In this document: one piece after another, positions 52,574 through 62,326 of the stretch
Layout of the letters: every line of letters begins with the position of its first letter
Numbering within the stretch: the first letter of the stretch is position 1
DNA from: JASHPR01 sp963795055
GTDB taxonomy: Bacteria; Actinomycetota; Actinomycetes; Streptosporangiales; Streptosporangiaceae
Assembly: GCA_963795055.1 (NCBI GenBank)
Contig: CAWCGJ010000018.1
Coordinates: 186,001-250,000 of the forward strand
Length of the DNA: 64,000 bases
Direction: 5' to 3'
Notes under the pieces: generated by a model
Databases searched by the model: none
Told to the model about the DNA's origin: nothing
The model's input: the letters and a program-made list of their open reading frames with translations, nothing else
Position numbers and translations under genes: made by a program

Positions 52574-52722
52574 AGTCGGGCATCGTAGCGAGCCGGTCAA
52601 GCCCGGGTGGCCGGGAGCGATTACGGGAAGGCAACCTTTCTGCACGGGACGCGTCCATCGGCGCGGAAACGCCGTCGCACCGGCGCTCGCCGCGGGTTTA
52701 CCCCAGGTAACCCGGGGTGTAT

Positions 52723-53709
52723 TCATTTCCCGTTCCGGCGCGGCGAGCGTCCCGGGCCGACGGCCAGCCGCTCCCTGATCACCGACACGGCCTGGCCGAA
52801 GTAGCGGTGCCCGGGCGGACGGGTGAGCAGGTCGGCCAGCGCGTACAGGTCGAGCGCCTCGCTGACCTCGCGCCAGTCCGGTGGCAGCGGCCCGCCCGCG
52901 TCCCGGTACCCGCCGGTGAACCCGTCGCCGAAGCCCGGCGGGTAGTCGTGGCGCAGCCGCAGCATGTTCCCGATGTCGACCAGCGGGCTGCCGCTGAACG
53001 CGAACTCCCAGTCGAGCACGGCCGAGATCGACCACCGGCCCCGCCGCCGGACGGCCAGCAGGTTCTTGCCGTTGTAGTCGGAGTGGACGAGCTGCCGGGC
53101 GTCCGCCACGGACGCGGCCAGCGGCTCGGCGGCGGCGGCGAGGGCACGCAGCCCGCCGAGCTCGGCGGGGGACAGCGCGGTCGCCGCGGGCCCGGCCCGC
53201 AGGCAGGCCTCGACAAACTCCGGCAGGCTGGCGGGCAGGCCCGCGGCCGAGGGAACCAGGTCCGCGCCGGTGAACATCCCGCCGCGCTCGAAGGTGACCA
53301 AGCCGATGGCGGCCAGCGCGCGGCCGGCCGCCGCGCCGACCCCGGCGGCCGGCCCGGGCCCCGCGCGGAGCACCTTGCTGACCGGCTCTCCGGCCGCGTG
53401 CCGGGCCAGCAGCAGCGGCTCCCCGGCCGCCGCGCCGCCCGGGTCGGCCGCGATCACCTCGGGGACCGGGACCGCGGTGGCGGCCAGCCGGGCCGCGAGC
53501 GCGGCCTCGACGGCGCAGGTCCGTGCGGTGTCGCGCCCGGCGCGGGCGGGGTACCGGCGCAGCACGTACCGGCCGCGGGCCGTGGTGACCAGGACATTCT
53601 CGTTGCTGTACCCGCCGCCGAGCCGCCGCGCCGCCACGACCCGGTCCCCGGGCAGCACCCGGCCCAGCCAGGCGAGCACCGGCGGTTCCAGGCGAGGACC
53701 GGAGGGCAT
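52723..53709 (-). CDS. Aminoglycoside phosphotransferase (APH)-family kinase-like protein
   Basis: The 328-residue protein has the kinase-like fold. RRLGGGYSNENVLV is the nucleotide loop, the catalytic loop is LVHSDYNGKNLL and the metal-binding DWEFAFSG follows. Members phosphorylate antibiotics, choline, sugars or other small alcohols. The variation in the catalytic loop (Tyr for Phe) is common. ATG at 53709 is chosen over 53751 for the position of the first strand. Nothing nearby points to a drug-resistance role. Confidence 0.82.
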   Translation of the reverse strand: MPSGPRLEPPVLAWLGRVLPGDRVVAARRLGGGYSNENVLVTTARGRYVLRRYPARAGRDTARTCAVEAALAARLAATAVPVPEVIAADPGGAAAGEPLLLARHAAGEPVSKVLRAGPGPAAGVGAAAGRALAAIGLVTFERGGMFTGADLVPSAAGLPASLPEFVEACLRAGPAATALSPAELGGLRALAAAAEPLAASVADARQLVHSDYNGKNLLAVRRRGRWSISAVLDWEFAFSGSPLVDIGNMLRLRHDYPPGFGDGFTGGYRDAGGPLPPDWREVSEALDLYALADLLTRPPGHRYFGQAVSVIRERLAVGPGRSPRRNGK

Positions 53710-53780
53710 CCCGCAGCACCGTAGCGGGCGGCGTGGGCCACCCGAACCCATGCCGCCCGCTCACAGCGGGGCGCTGGCCG

Positions 53781-55886
<2,106 letters not shown>

Positions 55887-56340
55887 TCTCGTCCTCCAGC
55901 TATGAATCCGGTAAAAGTGGACAGAGCCGTCGTCGCCAACTAAGCGGGGGCTCAATCGTATCGCCGCAGGACAAGGGGGAACAGGTCGCTCGGCGCCGAC
56001 CACCGCGCGGCCGCGGCCGCCGCGGACCGGCGCCCGGGGGGGACGGTTGACATCGCCGCGATCAACGGTAAGTTGCTGCGCAGTCCAACAGGACCCGGGA
56101 TGGGCCCGGGCACCCAGTAGACAACGGTGGCCGAGCCCGTGGCCGACGGGACGGACTCCGGTCCGAAGGGATGCCCGGGCCCTGTTCCCTGAGCTAGCGG
56201 CCTTCTGGGCTTCCGCGGCGGTGTCGGCCCCGCGGTCCGGGCCGGTTCGGGCTCCCGTGCCGATGTCGGTCCTGGTCCCGGCATCGAATATCCTTTTCGA
56301 CCGGCGGGCTTGCCCGCTCCCGGACGCTGAGGCAGGAACA
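55887..56340 (+). promoter_or_regulatory. 454-base divergent gap with a mannosyltransferase promoter
   Basis: No gene is supported here. TTGACA (56047-56052) and TAAGTT (56069-56074) lie 16 bases apart and make a good promoter toward the mannosyltransferase gene, with a leader of roughly 260 bases. I see no riboswitch in that leader. The acs side shows no clear box. Confidence 0.45.
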
Positions 56341-57105
56341 TTGACCGATACCGACCGGCCCCGGGGCCCGCTGGGCCGCGTGGCCGTCATCATGCCGACG
56401 TACAACGAGCGCGAGAACCTGGAATCGATCGCGGCGCGGGTGCGGGGCTCGGTCCCCGACGCCGACCTGCTGGTGGTCGACGACAACAGCCCGGACGGCA
56501 CCGGCGATCTGGCCGACAAGCTGGAGGCGGGCGACGAGCACATCCACGTCCTGCACCGGCCGGGCAAGGCCGGCCTCGGCGCCGCGTACATCGCCGGCTT
56601 CGGGTGGGCGCTGGAGCAGGGCTACGGCGTGATGGTCGAGATGGACGCGGACGGCTCGCATCAGCCCGAGGACCTGCCCCGGCTGCTGACCGCCCTGCAG
56701 GACGCCGACCTGGTCATCGGCTCGCGCTGGGTGCCGGGCGGTACCGTGCGCAACTGGCCGAAGTCCCGGGAGGCCCTGTCCCGCGGCGCTAACACCTACG
56801 CCCGGCTGATGCTCCGCGTCCCGGTCCGCGACACCACCGCCGGCTACCGCGCCTACCGGGCCGGCACGCTGCGCGCGATCGACCTGGGCAGCGTGCAGTC
56901 GCAGGGGTACTGCTTCCAGATCGACCTCACGCGGCGGGCGCTCAACGCGGGCCTGACGGTGGTCGAGGTCCCGATCACCTTCGTCGACCGGACCCGGGGG
57001 GCGAGCAAGATGAGCCGGGCCGTCATGGCGGAAGCGTTCTGGCGGGTCGCCCAGTGGGGGATAGCCGACCGGCTGCACTCGCGCCGGAAGCCGGGCCGCC
57101 GCTAA
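56341..57105 (+). CDS. ppm1: Polyprenol monophosphomannose synthase (dolichol-phosphate mannosyltransferase family)
   Basis: This GT2 enzyme of 254 residues transfers mannose from GDP-mannose to polyprenyl phosphate, feeding cell-wall glycolipids and protein O-mannosylation. The nucleotide-binding IMPTYNERENLESI, the metal-binding EMDADGSHQPEDL (DxD region) and VIGSRWVPGG, and the C-terminal FVDRTRGASKMS are diagnostic. There is no membrane domain, as in the soluble Ppm1 catalytic form. TTG at 56341 behind GCAGGAAC is the best start; an ATG at 56263 would add 26 poorly conserved residues. Confidence 0.85.
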   Translation: MTDTDRPRGPLGRVAVIMPTYNERENLESIAARVRGSVPDADLLVVDDNSPDGTGDLADKLEAGDEHIHVLHRPGKAGLGAAYIAGFGWALEQGYGVMVEMDADGSHQPEDLPRLLTALQDADLVIGSRWVPGGTVRNWPKSREALSRGANTYARLMLRVPVRDTTAGYRAYRAGTLRAIDLGSVQSQGYCFQIDLTRRALNAGLTVVEVPITFVDRTRGASKMSRAVMAEAFWRVAQWGIADRLHSRRKPGRR

Positions 57106-57126
57106 GAGCCGGGCCGGGACCGGCCG

Positions 57127-57513
57127 TCAGGCGCTCTTGCGGTGCCGCGACGAGTGCGTGCCCGTCCGGTCGTTCCCGCCGCCGCGCTGCCCCCTGATCA
57201 CGGCCAGGCGCTCGGCCAGCACCTCTTCCAGGTCGGCGACGCTGCGCCGCTCCATCAGCATGTCCCAGTGGCTGCGCGGCGGCTTCACCTTCTTGGGCGC
57301 GGGAAGGTCACCGGTCGCCGTGACCGCGATCGCACCGCAGACCCGGCACTCCCAGTTCACCGGGATCTCCGCCTCGGCAGCGAACGGCACGGTGAAACGG
57401 TGGCCTTTCGGGCAGTCGAAAGCCACCTCCTGACGCGGGGCCAGATCGGTGTTACGGTCGTTCTCGTAGCTCGTCGCTCCGAGCCGGGTGCCGCGTAGTG
57501 CGCGTTCGGCCAT
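57127..57513 (-). CDS. rbpA: RNA polymerase-binding protein RbpA
   Basis: The 128-residue actinobacterial transcription factor binds RNA polymerase and the principal sigma factor and stabilises the open promoter complex. The N-terminal tail (ALRGTRLGATSYENDR), the zinc core CPKGHRF...CRVCG (about residues 34-59), the basic linker PAPKKVKPPRSHWDML and the sigma-interaction helix LEEVLAERLAVIRGQRG follow in the canonical order. The usual tail carries 15 extra Ser/Arg/His-rich residues. A SigR-type promoter precedes it. Confidence 0.95.
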   Translation of the reverse strand: MAERALRGTRLGATSYENDRNTDLAPRQEVAFDCPKGHRFTVPFAAEAEIPVNWECRVCGAIAVTATGDLPAPKKVKPPRSHWDMLMERRSVADLEEVLAERLAVIRGQRGGGNDRTGTHSSRHRKSA

Positions 57514-57551
57514 GGTCTACTGCCTCCCAGGCGCTCAGCCGTCCCTGATGA

Positions 57552-57579
57552 CAACGGTGAGTTCCCGGACAAGATTCCC
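57552..57579 (-). promoter_or_regulatory. SigR/SigH-type promoter of rbpA
   Basis: On the minus strand GGGAAT and GTTG are 18 bases apart, an exact match to the oxidative (thiol) stress sigma factor consensus GGGAAT-N18-GTTG. The start codon lies about 40 bases downstream. rbpA is a known SigR target in Streptomyces. Confidence 0.75.
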
Positions 57580-57629
57580 GCCAGCCAGGTATTCCAACCC
57601 GAGCCGGCCGTGCGGATTGCAGAAATCGG

Positions 57630-58391
57630 TTACCGGGCGGGCCGCGGGTGCCATTGGCCGCGAGTGATCAGCACGTCCCTGAGGATGGCCGTCTCGTCGG
57701 TCATGATGCCGTCAACGCCCAGGTCAAGCAGGTCGGTCATGACCCGGCGGTCGTTGACGGTCCACACGTGCACCTGCAGGCCCGCCGCGTGCGCGTGGCG
57801 CAGGAACGATTCGGTGGCGACCCGGATCGGAACCTGGGCGCAGCGCACCGACAGCCGGCGCAGCCGCTGGGCCAGGGCCCGGCGCGGCTCGCCGAGCTGC
57901 AGGGCCGCCACCCCGACCGGCGAGGTGGCCATGCACACCGGCCGCGCCAGCACCCGCCGGACCGCGGCGAGCCGCCGCGCCGAGAACGAGGTGATGCAGA
58001 CCCGGTCCCAGGCCGCGGTCCGCCGGAGCACCTCGGGTAGCGGCCGTACCGCGGACTCGTCCTTCACGTCGATGTTGAACCGGGTCCCGGGCCACGCGGC
58101 GAGCAGGTCCTCGAGCCGGGGGATCGGGTCGGTCCCGCCGATGCGTGCCGCGGTGACCTCGTGGTGCGGCAGCCGGGAGATCCGCCCGGCCCGGTCGGTG
58201 ACCCGGTCCAGCGTGCGGTCGTGGAACGCCACCAGGACACCGTCCGCGGTCGCGTGCACGTCGGTCTCCAGGTAGGAGTAGCCAAGACCGGCCGCGTGCT
58301 CGAAGGCTCGCCAGGAGTTCTCCGGGAAGTGCGCGGCCCCGCCGCGGTGTGCGAACGCCAGGGGGGGCGGCAGGTCAAGGAAGTCACCCAT
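57630..58391 (-). CDS. Glycerophosphodiester phosphodiesterase
   Basis: The 253-residue TIM-barrel enzyme hydrolyses glycerophosphodiesters to glycerol-3-phosphate and an alcohol. Catalytic residues are visible: His-Arg in AFAHRGG, Glu-Asn in FPENSWRAF, Glu and Asp in YLETDVHATADG, and His in VAFHDRTLDR. It ends near EWTVNDRR-like VWTVNDRRVMTDLLDLG, matching the family's C-terminal strand. No signal peptide is seen, so it is cytoplasmic. Its start overlaps the end of the methyltransferase gene by eight bases. Confidence 0.9.
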   Translation of the reverse strand: MGDFLDLPPPLAFAHRGGAAHFPENSWRAFEHAAGLGYSYLETDVHATADGVLVAFHDRTLDRVTDRAGRISRLPHHEVTAARIGGTDPIPRLEDLLAAWPGTRFNIDVKDESAVRPLPEVLRRTAAWDRVCITSFSARRLAAVRRVLARPVCMATSPVGVAALQLGEPRRALAQRLRRLSVRCAQVPIRVATESFLRHAHAAGLQVHVWTVNDRRVMTDLLDLGVDGIMTDETAILRDVLITRGQWHPRPAR

Positions 58392-58932
58392 CAGGGCCCT
58401 GCCAATCCCGGCGGCGGGCCTCGGCCAGCGCGATGGCCGCGGCGGCGGCGACGTTCAGCGAGCCGACCCGGCCAAGCTGCGGTATGTAGGCGACCTCGTC
58501 GGCCGCGGCCAGCAGCGCGGCCGAGCAGCCGCGGTCCTCGTGGCCGAGCGCGAGGCACACGTCGCTGCCGAGCGCCGCCTCGTGCAGCGGCACCGCGCCC
58601 GCGGCCAGCTCGATCGCGATGACCCGCAGGCCCGCGGCGGCCGCGGCGGCCGCGGCTTCGGCGGCGCTCGCCCCCCGCTCGAACGTGACGAAGCGGCCGG
58701 TGCCGAGCGCGGTCTTGCGCGCCTGGGGATGCTCGGGCGAAGCGGTGTCACCGCACAGCCAGATCCGCTCGACACCGAACGCGGCCGCGGTCCTGATGAT
58801 CGAGCCGACGTTGAACGGCTGGCTGACCGAGTCCAGGATCAGTCCCACCCTGCCCCGGGCGAGCTGGCGCCAGGACCGGTTCAGGCGCTTGACGTCCGTC
58901 GGCCCCAGTGGCCGGCGCACCGGGGAGGTCAC
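58384..58932 (-). CDS. TrmH/SpoU-family RNA 2'-O-methyltransferase
   Basis: The 182-residue SPOUT enzyme has the three family motifs: NVGSIIRTAAAFG (motif 1), LALGHEDRGCS (motif 2) and IPQLGRVGSLNVAAAAAIAL (motif 3, the knot). It should methylate a ribose 2'-OH in tRNA or rRNA; which one cannot be told. The N-terminal extension is short, arguing against the long TrmH rRNA types. Both ends overlap neighbouring genes, forming a tight operon with the small methyltransferase and GDPD. Confidence 0.88.
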   Translation of the reverse strand: MTSPVRRPLGPTDVKRLNRSWRQLARGRVGLILDSVSQPFNVGSIIRTAAAFGVERIWLCGDTASPEHPQARKTALGTGRFVTFERGASAAEAAAAAAAAGLRVIAIELAAGAVPLHEAALGSDVCLALGHEDRGCSAALLAAADEVAYIPQLGRVGSLNVAAAAAIALAEARRRDWQGPDG

Positions 58933-59555
58933 CGGCCGCCGCCGTCCCGGCCGGCCGCGGCCGCGGCGCGCACCCTCAGCACGCGGTAGCCGGACCGTGC
59001 GGCGACACGGTCAGCAGGCCAGCCCGCCTCCTGCAGCCAGCGCTGCAGCGAGTCGGATCCCAGGTGGCGCTGGACCACCAGGTAGGCCGCGGCGGCGGGC
59101 TCCAGGCGAGCCAGCCAGGTCGCGAGCAGCTCGTGCAGCGCAGCCTTGCCGATCCGGATCGGGGGATTGGACCAGATCAGCGCGAACGCCCCGGGCAGGG
59201 CCGGGTCGCCGGGCACGGCGCAGTGCACGTTCGTCAGGCCCGCGCGTTCGGCGTTGCGGGCGCACAGCTCCAGGGCCCGGGTGTTCACGTCGACCGCCCA
59301 GACCCGGGCTCCCGGTGACCTGGCCGCCAGGACCAGCGCCAGCGGCCCGTAACCGGAGCCGAGGTCGAGCAGGTCTCCCGCGGCGGGCGGCGCGGGCGCC
59401 GTTTCCAGCAGCAGCCGGGTGCCGGGATCGAGCCGGGACGGCGAGAACATCCCGGAGTCGGTGGCCAGCTCCAGGTGCAGGTCAGGCGTGATGACGTGCA
59501 CCGATCCCGGCCGCCGGGCAGCGCCCGGGCGCTCGGCGAAGTACTGCTGGCTCAC
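58929..59555 (-). CDS. Class I SAM-dependent methyltransferase (RsmC-like small domain)
   Basis: The 208-residue methyltransferase has SAM motif LLDLGSGYGPLALVLAA near residue 65 and the catalytic motif SNPPIRIGK near residue 130, as in N2-guanine rRNA methyltransferases of the RsmC type. It lacks the N-terminal duplicated domain of E. coli RsmC. rRNA is the probable substrate. The stop overlaps the next start by four bases. Confidence 0.87.
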   Translation of the reverse strand: MSQQYFAERPGAARRPGSVHVITPDLHLELATDSGMFSPSRLDPGTRLLLETAPAPPAAGDLLDLGSGYGPLALVLAARSPGARVWAVDVNTRALELCARNAERAGLTNVHCAVPGDPALPGAFALIWSNPPIRIGKAALHELLATWLARLEPAAAAYLVVQRHLGSDSLQRWLQEAGWPADRVAARSGYRVLRVRAAAAAGRDGGGR

Positions 59556-59572
59556 CGGCGGACCGGCCGCCG

Positions 59573-59983
59573 CTAGCTCGGCCGCTGCGGCGCGGAGGGC
59601 GCCGACGGCGTCCCGGCCGACCGCGCGCCGCCCGGCGGCGCCTCAGACGATCGGGCCGCGGCCAGGGCCGGGTCGATGTACCGGTGGGTGACCCAGCGCT
59701 CCACCACGAACGTCAGCACCGGGATCGTCCCGGCCAGCAGCACGAGCACGGTTTGCGGGCTGGCGAGCTTCAGCCCCACCTGGCGCGTCATCAGGTAGGC
59801 GGTCACCAGGTAGATGATGTACAGGATCCCGTGCGTGGTGCCCACGTAGTTCACCACGAAATTGTTGTGCGCGAACACCTGGAGCGGGATCCCGACGAAG
59901 CACAAGATGATCAGCACCACGCCGGTGATGTACGCCATGATCCGGTAGCGGCGCACCGCCCTGGCCAGCGCATCTGCACGCAC
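59573..59983 (-). CDS. DUF3817 membrane protein
   Basis: The 136-residue protein has about three membrane helices, with family features YRIMAYITGVVLIILC and VGTTHGILYIIYLVTAY, and a His in the second. It ends in an Ala/Pro/Ser-rich tail. Function is unknown. AGGAGG stands well before the ATG, right after the family 1 repeat. It is the fourth gene on this strand after the small membrane protein and shares its transcript if the repeat does not stop it. Confidence 0.82.
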   Translation of the reverse strand: MRADALARAVRRYRIMAYITGVVLIILCFVGIPLQVFAHNNFVVNYVGTTHGILYIIYLVTAYLMTRQVGLKLASPQTVLVLLAGTIPVLTFVVERWVTHRYIDPALAAARSSEAPPGGARSAGTPSAPSAPQRPS

Positions 59984-60002
59984 CCGTCCTACCTCCTCTA
60001 TT

Positions 60003-60214
60003 TGCTCGCCTCCGGGCGCTTAACCCGCCGTCTTCCCTCCTCGCTCGGGCGCTCGTTCCTCGCACCCTCGCTCGTCAGTCCAGACGGCGGCGCGCCCTTT
60101 GGCTCGGACAAATGGCGCGGCCCTTCGGCTCGGACAAGCCTCCTCGCTCGGGCGCTCGTTCCTCGCGCCCTCGCCCCTCGGTCCGGGCGGCACCGCGCCC
60201 TTGGGCTCGGACAA
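60003..60214 (-). repeat. Structured intergenic repeat (family 1), copy D, array of one full and two partial units
   Basis: On the minus strand a truncated unit (about 60214 to 60140) and a short unit (about 60138 to 60109) precede a full copy (about 60108 to 60003). The full copy has CCGCCGTC/GACGGCGG (plus strand 60025-60032 with 60083-60090), and the inner hairpin is GGGTGC/GCGCCC on the coding strand, a G-U change from copy B. It fills the gap between two small membrane-protein genes. Confidence 0.85.
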
Positions 60215-60218
60215 GCCG

Positions 60219-60656
60219 CTACCGCAGGCCGTGCCACTTTCCGTGCCCCTTGACCTGCTGGTTCAGGCGGGCCAGGTAGGCGTTGTAGGCCACGAGCTCC
60301 GGATCTTCTGCCTCTTCGCCGGCCCGGCTGTGCTGGCCGTCCAAGGCGCCGGAGCCCGGTCCCGCCGCCGCGCCGGCACTGACCGGGAGCTCGATCCCCT
60401 CCGCTTCGGCGGGGGCGGCCGGCGGCTTGAGCTCGTCCCGGATGGTTTTCGCCCAGAACACCACCCCGAAGATCGCGAAGATCGGCCACTCGAAGGTATA
60501 GGCCCAGCTCAGCGCGTTGCCCGACTCCGCCCGGTGGAACTGCCAGTCGCCGAGCCACAGCATGCCCAGCGTGGCGACCACCGCGAACAGGTGCCAGCCC
60601 AGCCACCTCGGGGTGAACAGGAAGTGCCACCGCGGCCGGGACGGAACGCTGGACAT
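60219..60656 (-). CDS. Small membrane protein, function unknown
   Basis: The 145-residue protein has two hydrophobic helices (LFAVVATLGMLWLG and YTFEWPIFAIFGVVFWAK), then an acidic loop and a charged C-terminus (YLARLNQQVKGHGKWHGL). It is conserved next to DUF3817 in related actinobacteria, from memory, but I cannot name a function. Its stop codon is followed within a few bases by the family 1 repeat array. TAGGCT at 60663-60668 ends six bases before the ATG. Confidence 0.75.
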   Translation of the reverse strand: MSSVPSRPRWHFLFTPRWLGWHLFAVVATLGMLWLGDWQFHRAESGNALSWAYTFEWPIFAIFGVVFWAKTIRDELKPPAAPAEAEGIELPVSAGAAAGPGSGALDGQHSRAGEEAEDPELVAYNAYLARLNQQVKGHGKWHGLR

Positions 60657-60662
60657 GCTCAG

Positions 60663-60668
60663 AGCCTA
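60663..60668 (-). promoter_or_regulatory. Candidate -10 element for a leaderless small membrane protein gene
   Basis: On the minus strand TAGGCT, then six bases, then ATG at 60656. It overlaps the stop codon of the acetyltransferase gene. Confidence 0.4.
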
Positions 60669-61202
60669 ACGCGTCAGCCGCCACACCACGTCGGTGCCGG
60701 ACTCGGCGGGAGCCTGCGGCCCGTCGGGCCGCGGCCGCCGGGCGATCTCGGTGAAGCCGAGCTTGCGCGGCACGCCGCTGCTCGCGACGTTCGCCTCGTC
60801 GTGCACGATCTCCACCCGGTCGATGCCGGGCAGCCCGAACGCCGCGTCGACCAGCGCCGCCGCGGCTGCGGTGGCCACCCCCCGGCGCAGGTGCCCGGCG
60901 TCCACCCAGTAGCCGATCTCCAGCCCCCCGGCCCCGATCCTGGCCATCAGGCCGCAGCTGCCCACCACCGCGCCGTCGGAGGTGATGGCGTAGTTGAACG
61001 CGCTTCCCGTGGCCCAGTCCCGCTCGCACTGCTGGGTGAACTGGGCCGCGTCCTGCGGGCCGAACTCCACGGCCCAGGACATCCACGGCTGCAGGTGCCC
61101 CAGCGATCCGAGGACCAGGTCGCAGACCGTCTCGGTGTCCGGCGTCCGCCAGCGCCGCAGGGTCACCGCCCCGTGCGTCAGTAATTCCCCAGGACGTTCC
61201 AT
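60666..61202 (-). CDS. GNAT acetyltransferase, RimJ/RimL-like
   Basis: The 178-residue protein has the RimJ/RimL pattern: the N-terminal VTLRRWRTPDTETV, the strand LEIGYWVDAGHLRRGVATAAAAALVD with the acetyl-CoA loop, and VARKLGF-like SSGVPRKLGFTEIARRP. Substrates of this branch include N-terminal amino groups and small molecules. ATTTTA on the plus strand (61212-61217) gives a TAAAAT -10 nine bases before the start. It is divergent from the gene at 61258. Confidence 0.85.
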   Translation of the reverse strand: MERPGELLTHGAVTLRRWRTPDTETVCDLVLGSLGHLQPWMSWAVEFGPQDAAQFTQQCERDWATGSAFNYAITSDGAVVGSCGLMARIGAGGLEIGYWVDAGHLRRGVATAAAAALVDAAFGLPGIDRVEIVHDEANVASSGVPRKLGFTEIARRPRPDGPQAPAESGTDVVWRLTR

Positions 61203-61257
61203 GATCCGGTCATTTTAGTGCCGGGCCTGTCCACCGGGCCGGCGATAATCTTCAGGC

Positions 61258-61605
61258 ATGACTCTCGGGGACCTTCTCACCGGGCGCGGCGAGCTCGCCC
61301 GGCGTCTCCCGCGCCGGCTGGAGGAACTGCACGGCCCGGTCCAAGGGGTCATCGTGCTGCCGAGGCACCTGTCCTGGCCGGGCATGCGCGAGTTCGACGT
61401 GGCCGATGACCGCGACCGCCGCAGCATGTACGGCGTGGTGCTGACCCAGGGCCGGCGAAACGACGTCGCGCGCTTCCTCAACGCGCGGCTGCTGGCCGAG
61501 GACTGGCCGGTGATCCGGGCCTCGCTGGACCCGAAGCTGCGCCGCTGGTGCGAGCGGCGGTTCGCGCTTCGCGGCTCGGCCGACGCCCGCAGGGCGCGCG
61601 GATAG
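61258..61605 (+). CDS. Hypothetical protein, 115 residues
   Basis: I do not recognise a named family. The protein is basic and Arg/Leu-rich, with a core from VQGVIVLPRHLSWPGMREFD to WPVIRASLDPKLRRWCERRF. It is unlikely to be a shadow frame because nothing else is coded here and the ATG is correctly spaced. GATAAT at 61244-61249 stands eight bases upstream, suggesting a leaderless start. Adenylate kinase follows 50 bases later. Confidence 0.65.
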   Translation: MTLGDLLTGRGELARRLPRRLEELHGPVQGVIVLPRHLSWPGMREFDVADDRDRRSMYGVVLTQGRRNDVARFLNARLLAEDWPVIRASLDPKLRRWCERRFALRGSADARRARG

Positions 61606-61655
61606 GCCCGGCCGCACCGGTAGGCCCGGCCCGCGGCGTGTGTCAGGGTAGCGGC

Positions 61656-62321
61656 ATGCGGAAATACGTCATCATGGGCGTGCAGGGCAGCGGCAAGGGC
61701 ACGCAAAGTGTCATGCTCGCCTCCGACCTGGACCTGGTGCACATCAGCGTCGGAGACATCTTCCGGTGGAACGTGCAGAACCACACCAAGGTGGGGGCGC
61801 AGGTCCGGCGGACCATGGCGATCGGCGAGCTGGTCAGCGACGACCTGGTCGAGGGCATCGTGCAGGATCGGCTGACGCAGCATGACTGGAACTACGGGTT
61901 CATCGTCGACGGGTTCCCCCGCAACGAGCGCCAGGCGGAGTTCTTCCTGGAGAGCTACGACATCGACGGAGTGATCCATCTCGACATGCCCGACAGCGAG
62001 GTCCGCCGCCGGGTGCTGGCCCGGCGGCTGTGCGCGGGCTGCGGCCTGGACTACAACCTGCTGGCCAGCAGCCCCGAGGTGCCCGGTAAGTGCGACGCGT
62101 GCGGCGGCGAGCTGGTGAGCCGGGAGGATGACACCGAGGAAGCCCTGGCGGTCAGGCTCCGCGACTACCACGAGAAGACCAACCCCGTGCTCGACATCTT
62201 CCGCCGCAAGGAGTATGTGGTGACGATCGACGCCCGGGCCGGCAAGGAGGAGGTCCAGCAGGCCATCCGGGCCGAGCTCGGCCTGCCGCCCTATCATCCG
62301 GCCCAGCAGGAGGCCATCTGA
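61656..62321 (+). CDS. Adenylate kinase
   Basis: The 221-residue kinase has the P-loop GVQGSGKGTQ near residue 8, the NMP-binding lid, FIVDGFPRNERQAEFF and the LID domain with four cysteines (CAGCGLDY and CDACGGEL) that bind zinc. It interconverts AMP, ATP and ADP. The C-terminal part differs from the housekeeping adk of the ribosomal protein operon, so this is probably a second copy. The ATG has CAGGGT six bases before it rather than a ribosome-binding site. Confidence 0.88.
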   Translation: MRKYVIMGVQGSGKGTQSVMLASDLDLVHISVGDIFRWNVQNHTKVGAQVRRTMAIGELVSDDLVEGIVQDRLTQHDWNYGFIVDGFPRNERQAEFFLESYDIDGVIHLDMPDSEVRRRVLARRLCAGCGLDYNLLASSPEVPGKCDACGGELVSREDDTEEALAVRLRDYHEKTNPVLDIFRRKEYVVTIDARAGKEEVQQAIRAELGLPPYHPAQQEAI

Positions 62322-62326
62322 CGCCG

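Noticed and set aside
52199..53764. A 521-residue frame covering the VOC gene and the region of the phosphotransferase
   Set aside because: Only its last 124 residues match a family. The rest is a shifted reading of the phosphotransferase gene.
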